Shown piece after piece: positions 1-7,152 of a stretch of DNA of 64,000 bases (position 1 is the first letter of the stretch; each line of letters opens with the position of its first letter). This DNA is from Streptomyces bauhiniae. Lineage in GTDB: Bacteria; Actinomycetota; Actinomycetes; Streptomycetales; Streptomycetaceae. The stretch is taken from assembly GCF_004784475.1 (NCBI RefSeq), contig NZ_SRRT01000009.1, positions 186,001 through 250,000 on the forward strand, in the 5' to 3' direction. Below the pieces are notes generated by a model. The model was not told where the DNA came from and did no database searches. It saw only the letters and a list, made by a program, of their open reading frames with translations. The translations under genes and the position numbers were made by a program.

Positions 1-39
1 CTCAGTGCCGTCCAGAAGCTGCTCCAGCCCGCGATGTGA
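1..39 (+). CDS. C-terminal end of an upstream gene (partial)
   Basis: The first 39 bases read in frame as LSAVQKLLQPAM and then a TGA stop. A strong ribosome binding site (GAGGAGGGAG) follows directly and serves the next gene, so this is most likely the tail of the preceding gene of the same sugar operon. Too little is present to assign a family. Confidence 0.4.
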   Translation, partial: LSAVQKLLQPAM

Positions 40-51
40 GGAGGGAGAACC

Positions 52-1014
52 ATGAACATCCTGGTATGGCATGTGCACGGCTCATGGCTGACGGCGTTCG
101 TGCAGGGCCGCGCCACCTTCCTCGTCCCGGTCACCGGGGACCGAGGCCCCGACGGACTCGGCCGCGCCCGCACCTGGCAGTGGCCCGGCACCGTGCTGGA
201 ACGCACCCCGGAGCACCTGCGGGACGCCGACATCGACCTGATGGTGCTCCAGCGCCCGCACGAACTCGAACTGGCCCACCGCTGGACCGGCCGCCGCCCC
301 GGCATCGACGTGCCCGCCGTGTACGTCGAGCACAACAGCCCCCACGAGACGGCGGTCGACACCCTGCACCCCCTGGCCGGCCGGTCCGACATATCCGTCG
401 TGCACGTCACCCACTTCAACCGCCTGATGTGGGACAACGGCCGCGCACCGACGACGGTGATCGAGCACGGCATCATCGACCCCGGCCACCGCTGGACGGG
501 GGAGGACCCGCGCGCCGCGGTCGTCGTCAACGAGCCCGTGCGCAGGGGCCGTACGACCGGCACGGACCTGCTGCCCCACTTCGCGGCCTGGGCGCCGTTG
601 GACGTCTTCGGCATGCGCACCGAGGGGCTCGCCGGGCACCTCGGCCTGCCGCCCGAACGCTGCCGCAGCCGGGACCTCGCCCAGGGCGACCTGCACTCCG
701 CGATGGCCCGCTGCCGGCTGTACGTACACCCGATCCGCTGGACCTCGCTGGGGCTGTCCCTGCTGGAGGCCATGTTCCTCGGCATGCCGGTGGTCGCGCT
801 CGACACCACCGAGGTGCGCGAGGCGGTGCCCGAGGGCGCCGGGGTCGTCTCCAACCGCCTGGAGGTGCTCGGCTCCGCCGTACGCGCCTTCCTCGCCGAC
901 CCCGGCCAGGCGCGGCGGACCGGCGAGGCGGCCCGGTCGGCCGCGCTGGCCCGCTACGGAGAACGGCGGTTCCTGGACGACTGGGAACGCCTGATCAAGG
1001 AGGTCACCCGATGA
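52..1014 (+). CDS. GT-B fold glycosyltransferase (family 1/4-like)
   Basis: A cytoplasmic 320-residue glycosyltransferase probably moves a sugar from a nucleotide donor to a surface glycan. The N-terminus (MNILVWHVHGSW) is the first strand of the acceptor Rossmann fold. The donor-binding C-lobe, about residues 232-258, contains SLLEAMFLGMPVVALDT, the usual E-x-G/A donor region. It is rather short for the class. The ATG lies 5 bases after a GAGGAGGGAG ribosome binding site, and the stop overlaps the next start (ATGA), so the pair is translationally coupled. Donor and acceptor cannot be read from sequence; the gmhA and hldE genes downstream make a heptose or mannose-type glycan plausible. Confidence 0.85.
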   Translation: MNILVWHVHGSWLTAFVQGRATFLVPVTGDRGPDGLGRARTWQWPGTVLERTPEHLRDADIDLMVLQRPHELELAHRWTGRRPGIDVPAVYVEHNSPHETAVDTLHPLAGRSDISVVHVTHFNRLMWDNGRAPTTVIEHGIIDPGHRWTGEDPRAAVVVNEPVRRGRTTGTDLLPHFAAWAPLDVFGMRTEGLAGHLGLPPERCRSRDLAQGDLHSAMARCRLYVHPIRWTSLGLSLLEAMFLGMPVVALDTTEVREAVPEGAGVVSNRLEVLGSAVRAFLADPGQARRTGEAARSAALARYGERRFLDDWERLIKEVTR

Positions 1015-2243
1015 CTCAGCACCACACCCCGGCCCGCGTCGCCATGGTCTCCGAACACGCCAGCCCCCTGGCCGCGCTCGGCGGCCCGGACGCGGGCGGC
1101 CAGAACGTCTATGTCGCCCAGCTCGCCGGAGTGCTGGCCCGCCGGGGCCACCACGTGACCGTGTACACCCGCCGTGACTCGCCCCGGCTGCCGGACCGGG
1201 TGCGCACCGCCGACGGCATCGAAGTGGTCCATGTCCCCGCCGGACCGGCCGCACCCGTGCCCAAGGACGAACTCCCGCCCTACATGCCCGCGTTCGGCGC
1301 CTGGCTGGGCCGGGAGTGGGCCGAGCGGCGCCCCGACGTGGTGCACGCCCACTTCTGGATGTCCGGCACCGCCGCCCTCGCCGGAGCCCGCGAACTCGGC
1401 GTGCCGGTGGCCCAGACCTACCACGCCCTGGGCACCGTGAAGCGACGGCACCAGGGAGCCGCCGACACCAGCCCCGCCGACCGCATCGCCACGGAGACGG
1501 CCGTCGGCCGGGCCTGCGACGCGATCATCGCCACCTGCGCCGACGAGGTGGCGGAACTGGAGGCCATGGGGCTGCCCCGCGAGCGCATGCACGTCGTGCC
1601 CTGCGGCGTCGACCCCGACCAGTTCGCCCCGCGCCCTGGGTCGGCACGCTCCGACAGACACCGCCTGCTCACCGTGGGCCGGCTGGTCCCGCGCAAGGGC
1701 TTCGACCGTACGATCCGCGCCCTGGCCCACATCCCCGACGCCGAACTGCTCGTCGCGGGCGGCCCAGAACCGGCCCTGCTCTTCGCCGAGCCCGAGGCGG
1801 AACGGCTGCTGGCCCTCGCCGGGGAGTACGGCGTGGCCGACCGGGTCACCCTGCTCGGCGGGGTCGGCCGCGAGGACATGCCCGCGCTGATGTCCGACGC
1901 CGACCTGGTCCTCTCCCTGCCCCGCTACGAGCCGTTCGGCATCGTCCCCGTCGAGGCCATGGCCTGCGGGACCCCGCTCGTCGCCACCGCGGTCGGCGGA
2001 CAGCTCGACACCGTCGTCGACGGCCGCACCGGCGTGCTGGTCCCGCCCGGCGACGGCGACGAGGCCGCGATCGGCGCCGTCGTCCGCGAACTCCTCGCCG
2101 ACCCCGCCCGGCTGGCCCGCTACGGCGCCGAGGGGCGGCGGCGCGTGCTGGAGCGCTACACCTGGGACCGCGTCGCCGACGGGGTCAGCCGCGTCTACGG
2201 CGCGGTGTCGTCCGTCCCCTCGCTCTCCGGAGTCGTCCGATGA
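1011..2243 (+). CDS. Glycosyltransferase family 4
   Basis: This 410-residue GT-B enzyme has the family-4 hallmarks. Near residue 24 it has GGPDAGGQNVYVAQLA, a glycine-rich loop shared with sucrose-phosphate-synthase-like and mycothiol-type GT4 enzymes. At about residues 303-332 it has the donor motif PFGIVPVEAMACGTPLVATA, where the two glutamates normally hold the nucleotide-sugar. It starts at an ATG overlapping the previous stop and ends overlapping the gmhA ATG, so it sits inside a coupled operon. The long in-frame extension upstream of 1011 is antisense-free coding space of the previous gene in another frame and was not used as start. Its role is probably glycan elongation with an unknown donor. 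Confidence 0.9.
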   Translation: MTQHHTPARVAMVSEHASPLAALGGPDAGGQNVYVAQLAGVLARRGHHVTVYTRRDSPRLPDRVRTADGIEVVHVPAGPAAPVPKDELPPYMPAFGAWLGREWAERRPDVVHAHFWMSGTAALAGARELGVPVAQTYHALGTVKRRHQGAADTSPADRIATETAVGRACDAIIATCADEVAELEAMGLPRERMHVVPCGVDPDQFAPRPGSARSDRHRLLTVGRLVPRKGFDRTIRALAHIPDAELLVAGGPEPALLFAEPEAERLLALAGEYGVADRVTLLGGVGREDMPALMSDADLVLSLPRYEPFGIVPVEAMACGTPLVATAVGGQLDTVVDGRTGVLVPPGDGDEAAIGAVVRELLADPARLARYGAEGRRRVLERYTWDRVADGVSRVYGAVSSVPSLSGVVR

Positions 2244-2875
2244 ACACCGCCACCGACACCACGCACTGCGACGACCTGATGACGGCGCTCACCGTCTTCC
2301 GCAAGGACGCCGCCCGCGTCCACCGGTGGGGCGGCACCCTCGCCGCCCATCTCGCCGACGGCTCCCGGCTCCTGGTCGCGGGCAACGGCGGCAGCGCCGC
2401 CCAGGCCCAGCACCTGACGGCCGAACTGGTGGGCCGTTACCGCGCCGACCGGCCGCCGTTCTCCGCGCTCGCCCTGCACGCCGACACCTCCGCCACCACC
2501 GCCATCGCCAACGACTACGGCGTGCAGGAGATCTTCGCCCGCCAGGTCGGCGCCCACGGCCGCGCCGGCGACCTGCTGATGCTGCTGTCCACCAGCGGCG
2601 CCAGCGCCAACCTGCTCGTCGCCGCCACCGAGGCCCGCCGCCTCGGCATGACCGTCTGGGCGCTGACCGGCCCCGCCCCCAACCCCCTCCAGGCCGCCGC
2701 CGACGACGCCCTGTGCGTCCGGGCGGACAGCACCGCCACCGTGCAGGAACTGCACCTGGTCGCCGTGCACATGCTCTGCGAGTCCTTCGACAGCGCGATC
2801 GAACGCCACACCGCGCGCCCACGGCGGTCACCGGCCCGGCAGCATTGGGCGGTGACCGGGAAGGAACGCCCATGA
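2240..2875 (+). CDS. gmhA: Sedoheptulose-7-phosphate isomerase (SIS domain)
   Basis: GmhA converts sedoheptulose 7-phosphate to glycero-manno-heptose 7-phosphate, the first step of ADP-heptose synthesis. The 211-residue protein is one SIS domain. The phosphate-binding segment GNGGSAAQAQHLTAELVGRY starts near residue 48, and a second SIS loop, LSTSGAS, lies near 117. The glutamate in AELVGRY and the histidine in ELHLVAVHMLCE fall where GmhA has catalytic residues (known from the E. coli family; here by motif only). The last 20 or so residues are Arg-rich and probably disordered. ATGA overlaps on both sides couple it to the GT4 gene and to hldE. The hldE neighbour makes GmhA more likely than another SIS isomerase. 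Confidence 0.9.
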   Translation: MNTATDTTHCDDLMTALTVFRKDAARVHRWGGTLAAHLADGSRLLVAGNGGSAAQAQHLTAELVGRYRADRPPFSALALHADTSATTAIANDYGVQEIFARQVGAHGRAGDLLMLLSTSGASANLLVAATEARRLGMTVWALTGPAPNPLQAAADDALCVRADSTATVQELHLVAVHMLCESFDSAIERHTARPRRSPARQHWAVTGKERP

Positions 2876-4299
2876 CCAGCCCGGCCGCCCCGCTCCTCGT
2901 CGTGGGGGACGCCCTCCTCGACCACGACCTGTTCGGCCGCGTCGAACGGCTCGCGCCCGACGCGCCGGTACCCGTCGTCAGCGACGTCCGCCGCGCCACC
3001 CGGCCCGGCGGGGCGGCGCTGGCCGCCTGGCTCGCCGCCGCGGACGGCCGGGACGTCACGCTGGTCACCGCCCTGGGCGACGACCCCTCCAGCGCCGAAC
3101 TCCGCGCCGCGCTCGGCGACCGGGTCCGCCTGCTGGCGCTGCCGCTGGACGGCACCCTGTCCACCAAGACCCGCGTCCTCGCCGAGGGCAGGCCCCTGCT
3201 GCGCCTGGACGACGGCGAGGGGCGGGCCGAGGAGGCGACCGCCGAGGCCCGTCGGGCCGTCGCCGCCGCGAGCGCCGTCCTGGTGGCCGACTACGGGCGC
3301 GGCTGCGCCGACGTCCTGCGGGCCGCGCTCACCGAGGCCGCCGCCCGGATGCCCGTCGTCTGGGACCCGCACCCGCGCGGCCGCCCGCCCGTCCCCGGCG
3401 TCCGCCTGGCCACCCCGTCCGCCGCCGAGGCGCACACCTTCGCCGCCCGCAGCGGCGGCGGCCCGGCGGGGGACCCCGACGACGAACTCCGGGTCGCCGC
3501 CCAGGACGCGCACCAGCTCGTCGGGGACTGGCGGGCCGCGTCCGTGGCCGTGACGATGAGCGGGCGCGGCGCGCTCCTCTCGCACGGCGGCACCCCGCTC
3601 ATGGTCCCCTCGCCGGTCACCGCCCAGGGCGACGCCTGCGGCGCGGGCGACCGCTTCGCCGCGACGGCCGCCGGACTGCTCGCCGACGGCCAGCTCACCG
3701 AGGCCGCCGTGCGCGGCGCGGTGCACGCGGCCACCCGGTACGTCGCCGAGGGCGGCGTCCGCACCCTGGACGCCGGCCGGGCCCCCGAACCCGCGCCCCC
3801 GGCGGCCGTCGGCGCCCCCACCGACGAGGCGCTGCGCACCGCCGCGCGGGTACGGGCGGCGGGCGGGACCGTCGTCGCGGCCGGCGGCTGCTTCGACCTG
3901 CTGCACGCCGGCCATGTGGCCCTGCTCCAGGCGGCCCGCCGCACCGGCGACTGCCTGGTGGTGTGCGTCAACTCCGACGCCTCGGTACGCCGCCGCAAGG
4001 GCGACGGCCGCCCGCTCGTCCCGCTCGCCGACCGGGTACGGGTGCTGCGCGCGCTGGAGTGCGTCGACGCGGTGGCCGTCTTCGACGAGGACACCCCCGA
4101 ACTCCTCCTCGCCCGGCTCCGCCCCCACATCTGGGCCAAGGGCGGCGACTACGCCCGTACCGACCTCCCCGAGGCATCTTTGGTGGCGAGCTGGGACGGC
4201 CAGGTCGTGCTCTTCCCGTACCTCGACGGGCGCTCCACCAGCGGCATCGCCGAACGCGCCGCCCACGCGCCGGGCGGCACCGAGGGAGCGCGCCGATGA
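2872..4299 (+). CDS. hldE: Bifunctional heptose-7-P kinase / heptose-1-P adenylyltransferase
   Basis: HldE phosphorylates heptose 7-phosphate at C1 and later transfers AMP to heptose 1-phosphate to give ADP-heptose. The 475-residue protein has both modules in the usual order. The PfkB-type kinase, about residues 1-305, ends with the anion-hole signature GDACGAGDRF near residue 253. A nucleotidyltransferase at about 335-465 carries GCFDLLHAGHVALLQAAR, with the HxGH adenylylation motif, and KGGDY. Length matches E. coli HldE (about 477). The intermediate phosphatase GmhB is not in the window. ATGA overlaps join it to gmhA and to the next glycosyltransferase gene. In a Gram-positive host the product cannot serve LPS, so a capsule-like or glycoprotein glycan is inferred. 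Confidence 0.92.
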   Translation: MTSPAAPLLVVGDALLDHDLFGRVERLAPDAPVPVVSDVRRATRPGGAALAAWLAAADGRDVTLVTALGDDPSSAELRAALGDRVRLLALPLDGTLSTKTRVLAEGRPLLRLDDGEGRAEEATAEARRAVAAASAVLVADYGRGCADVLRAALTEAAARMPVVWDPHPRGRPPVPGVRLATPSAAEAHTFAARSGGGPAGDPDDELRVAAQDAHQLVGDWRAASVAVTMSGRGALLSHGGTPLMVPSPVTAQGDACGAGDRFAATAAGLLADGQLTEAAVRGAVHAATRYVAEGGVRTLDAGRAPEPAPPAAVGAPTDEALRTAARVRAAGGTVVAAGGCFDLLHAGHVALLQAARRTGDCLVVCVNSDASVRRRKGDGRPLVPLADRVRVLRALECVDAVAVFDEDTPELLLARLRPHIWAKGGDYARTDLPEASLVASWDGQVVLFPYLDGRSTSGIAERAAHAPGGTEGARR

Positions 4300-5312
4300 C
4301 CCCTGCGCCCGACCGCCCCACCGTGCTGGTGCTGCGCGCCCTGGGCCTGGGCGACCTGCTGGCCGGGGTGCCCGCGCTGCGCGGTATCCGCCGGGCCTTC
4401 CCCGCCCACCGGGTCGTCCTCGCCCTGCCCCCCGCGCTCACCGACGCGGCCCTGGCCACCGGCACCATCGACGCCGTACTGCCCGCCGAGGCACCCGGCC
4501 GCGCCGTCCCGACGCTGACCCACTGGGCCGGCCCGGCCCCCGACCTCGCGATCGACCTGCACGGCAACGGTCCCGAGAGCCGGGACGCCCTCGCCGCGCT
4601 CCATCCCCGGCGGCTGCTGGCCCACGCCCACCGGGGCCCCGGCTCGCGGCCGCCCCCGGCCTGGCGGGCCGACGAGCACGAACGGGCGCGCTGGTGCCGC
4701 TTCCTGGCCGCGTACGGCGTCCCCGCCGACCCGGCCGACCTGCGGCTGCCCCCGCCGTCCGGGCCCGCACCGGCACCGGGCGCCGTCGTCGTCCATCCCG
4801 GCGCCGACGCCGTCGCCCGGCGCTGGCCCGCCGAACGCTTCGGCGCCGTCGCCCGGCGGCTGCGCGACCTCGGACACCGGGTGGTCGTCACGGGCGGGCC
4901 CGGCGAGGACCGGCTCGTCCAGGACGTCGCCGACAGCGGGGGAGTGCCCGCCGGGGACCTGCTCACCGGCGGGCTGCCCTTCGGCGCCCTCTCCGCGCTC
5001 GTCGCCCACGCCGCGCTGGTCGTCAGCGGCGACACCGGGATCGCCCACCTCGCGGCGGCCCACGGCACCCCCTCGGTGACGCTCTTCGGGCCCGTACCGC
5101 CCGCCCTGTGGGGGCCGCCCCCGCTGCCGCGCCACCGCGCCCTGTGGCGGCCCGGCCCGCCCGGCGACCCGCACGGCACGGTCACCGACCCCGGCCTGCT
5201 CAGGATCGGCGCCGAGGAAGCCGTCGTCGCCGCGCTCGCCCTGCTGCCGCCCACCCCGCCCACCGGACCGCCGAGAGGAGACGGCGTCGATGCCGGTGCC
5301 CTCCACCTCTGA
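4296..5312 (+). CDS. Glycosyltransferase family 9 (heptosyltransferase-like)
   Basis: This 338-residue GT-B enzyme resembles the ADP-heptose:acceptor heptosyltransferases of family 9. The N-lobe opens with VLVLRALGLGDLLAGVPALR, the family acceptor-side motif with a catalytic-type GD. At about residue 167 HPGADAVARRWPAERFG forms the donor-phosphate loop. Near 244-266 SGDTGIAHLAAAHGTPSVTLFG is the characteristic family-9 C-lobe signature. Its position right after hldE suggests that it consumes the ADP-heptose. It begins in an ATGA overlap, and its last 23 bases overlap the following GT2 gene in another frame, so the C-terminal dozen residues may be dispensable. Confidence 0.9.
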   Translation: MTPAPDRPTVLVLRALGLGDLLAGVPALRGIRRAFPAHRVVLALPPALTDAALATGTIDAVLPAEAPGRAVPTLTHWAGPAPDLAIDLHGNGPESRDALAALHPRRLLAHAHRGPGSRPPPAWRADEHERARWCRFLAAYGVPADPADLRLPPPSGPAPAPGAVVVHPGADAVARRWPAERFGAVARRLRDLGHRVVVTGGPGEDRLVQDVADSGGVPAGDLLTGGLPFGALSALVAHAALVVSGDTGIAHLAAAHGTPSVTLFGPVPPALWGPPPLPRHRALWRPGPPGDPHGTVTDPGLLRIGAEEAVVAALALLPPTPPTGPPRGDGVDAGALHL

Positions 5313-6231
5313 CCCGTCGGCCACGCGCCCGGACACCGCCGAGGACCGGGTCACCGTCGCCGTGATCACCCGCGACCGCTGCGCCAGCCTCGTCCGCACC
5401 CTCGACGCCCTGGCCGCGCTGCCCGAACGGCCACCGGTGATCGTCGTCGACAACAGCACCGGCGACGCCTCCCTCCGCGCCGTCCGCGACCACCCCGGCG
5501 CCGCCCGGCTGCTGCGCCCCCGTGCCAACACCGGGGCGCTGGGCCGCAACCTCGCCGTGGACCGCGCCAACACCCCCTACGTAGCCTTCAGCGACGACGA
5601 CTCCTGGTGGGAACCCGGCGCCCTGCGCCGCGCCGCCGACCTGCTGGACGCCCACCCCCGGCTCGGCCTGGTCGTCGCCCGCACCCTGGTCGGCCCCGAC
5701 GGCACCGAGGACCCCCTCAACACCGTGCTGGCCGCCTCCCCGCTGCCGCCCGAACCGGACCTGCCAGGGCGCCCGGTCCTCGGCTTCCTCGCCTGCGCCT
5801 GCGTGGTCCGCAGGGACGCCTTCCGCGTGGCCGGCGGCTTCCATCCGCTGCTCTTCTTCGGCGGCGAGGAGACCCTGCTCGCCTACGACCTCGCCGCCGA
5901 AGGCTGGGGCGTCGCCTACGACCCCTCCCTGACGGCCCGTCACCACCCCGCCCCGGCAGGGCGCCACGGCCGCAACCCCCGGCTGTGGCGCAACGAGGTG
6001 CTCACCCTCTGGCTGCGCCGCCCGCTGTCCCGCGCCCTCGCGGCCAGCGCCCGCCTGGCGGTGGCCGCCGCCATCGGCCGCCCCGGAGCCGCGCCCGCGC
6101 TGCGCGAACTCCTCGCCCGGCTGCCCGCCGCCCTGGCCCGCCGCCACCCGCTGCCCCCCGCCGTCGAACGGGCGGCCCGGCTCATCGACACCGACCGGGC
6201 CGCACGCGCCCGAAGGGAGGGACCGGCATGA
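5290..6231 (+). CDS. Glycosyltransferase family 2 (first of a tandem pair)
   Basis: This 313-residue GT-A enzyme has an N-terminal fold with the nucleotide-binding strand VAVITRDR, the DNSTGDASL segment near residue 54, and SDDDSWWEP near 101, where the aspartates stand in for the DXD metal/nucleotide motif. GGEETLL near residue 195 is the likely acceptor/catalytic base region (ED-type in GT2). There are no clear membrane segments, so it probably acts as a soluble or peripheral glycosyltransferase. The ATG follows AGAGGAGACGG and lies inside the 3' end of the preceding gene. The downstream gene is a close paralogue. Confidence 0.88.
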   Translation: MPVPSTSDPSATRPDTAEDRVTVAVITRDRCASLVRTLDALAALPERPPVIVVDNSTGDASLRAVRDHPGAARLLRPRANTGALGRNLAVDRANTPYVAFSDDDSWWEPGALRRAADLLDAHPRLGLVVARTLVGPDGTEDPLNTVLAASPLPPEPDLPGRPVLGFLACACVVRRDAFRVAGGFHPLLFFGGEETLLAYDLAAEGWGVAYDPSLTARHHPAPAGRHGRNPRLWRNEVLTLWLRRPLSRALAASARLAVAAAIGRPGAAPALRELLARLPAALARRHPLPPAVERAARLIDTDRAARARREGPA

Positions 6232-7136
6232 CCACAGCAGGACCGGACACCCGCACGACCGTGGTGGTCATCACCCGCAACCGGCGGGACGAACTGCTGC
6301 GCACCCTCGGCGAGTTGGCGAAGCTGCCGGAGGCGCCCGAGGTGATCGTCACCGACAACGGCTCGGCCGACGGCACGGCCGAGGCGGTCCGCCGGGACTT
6401 CCCCGCGACGCGGCTGCTGGAGCCCGGCCGCAACCTGGGCGCCGTCGGCCGCAACCTCGCCGTGCGCGAGGTCCGCACCCCCTACGTCGCCTTCTGCGAC
6501 GACGACTCCTGGTGGGAGCCCGGCAGTCTGCGCCGGGCGGCGGACACGCTCGACGCCCGGCCGGGGCTCGCCGCCGTCACCGCCCGCATCGTCATGGAAC
6601 CCTCCGGCGCCGAGGACCCCGTCACGGCGGAGCTGCGGGACTCGCCGATCCCCGGCCCCGACTGGCTGCCCGGCCCGGCCCTGGGTTCGTTCCTGGCAGC
6701 GGCCACCGTGCTGCGTGCCGACGCCTTCCGGGGCGCGGGCGGCTTCCATCCGGGGCTGTGGCTCGGCGGCGAGGAGGAGCTGCTCGCCACCGACCTGCAG
6801 CGCCAGGGCTGGTGGCTGAGCTACCTGGACGACCTGACCGCCCATCACGAGGCGTCCGTACGGCGGGACAGCACCGAGCGCCGGGTGCTCGGGCTGCGCA
6901 ACACCCTGTGGTTCACCTGGCTGCGGCGCCCCCTGCTGCCCGCGCTGTTCCGCACCGGTGCCCTGCTGGCCACGGTGCCCAGGGACGCCGCCTCGCTGCG
7001 CGCCGTCGGCCGGGCGCTGGCCGGGGTGCCCTGGGTGCTCCGGCAGCGCGACCCCGTCCCGCCCGACCTGGAGCGCCGGCTGAGCACCCTCCAGCGGGCC
7101 CGCCGGGGCTCGACCGCCCGCAGGTACGTGGGGTAG
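6228..7136 (+). CDS. Glycosyltransferase family 2 (second of a tandem pair)
   Basis: This 302-residue GT2 protein is clearly homologous to the gene before it along its whole length. Both carry NLAV-x6-TPYVAF, DDDSWWEPG, LRRAADLLDA/TLDA and GGFHP-x5-GGEE. The DDDSWW motif sits near residue 91. It starts with an ATG in a 4-base overlap with its paralogue and is preceded by GAAGGGAGGG. It is the last gene of the operon; the next gene converges from the other strand only 16 bases on, and no terminator hairpin is evident. The pair may add successive residues of a glycan side chain, but the sugar specificity is not predictable. Confidence 0.88.
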   Translation: MTTAGPDTRTTVVVITRNRRDELLRTLGELAKLPEAPEVIVTDNGSADGTAEAVRRDFPATRLLEPGRNLGAVGRNLAVREVRTPYVAFCDDDSWWEPGSLRRAADTLDARPGLAAVTARIVMEPSGAEDPVTAELRDSPIPGPDWLPGPALGSFLAAATVLRADAFRGAGGFHPGLWLGGEEELLATDLQRQGWWLSYLDDLTAHHEASVRRDSTERRVLGLRNTLWFTWLRRPLLPALFRTGALLATVPRDAASLRAVGRALAGVPWVLRQRDPVPPDLERRLSTLQRARRGSTARRYVG

Positions 7137-7152
7137 CCGGGCCACGCCCTCG

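Noticed and set aside
36..1010. Long in-frame extension before the GT4 gene.
   Set aside because: It is Arg/Pro-rich shadow translation of the first glycosyltransferase gene; the ATGA overlap at 1011 is the normal start.
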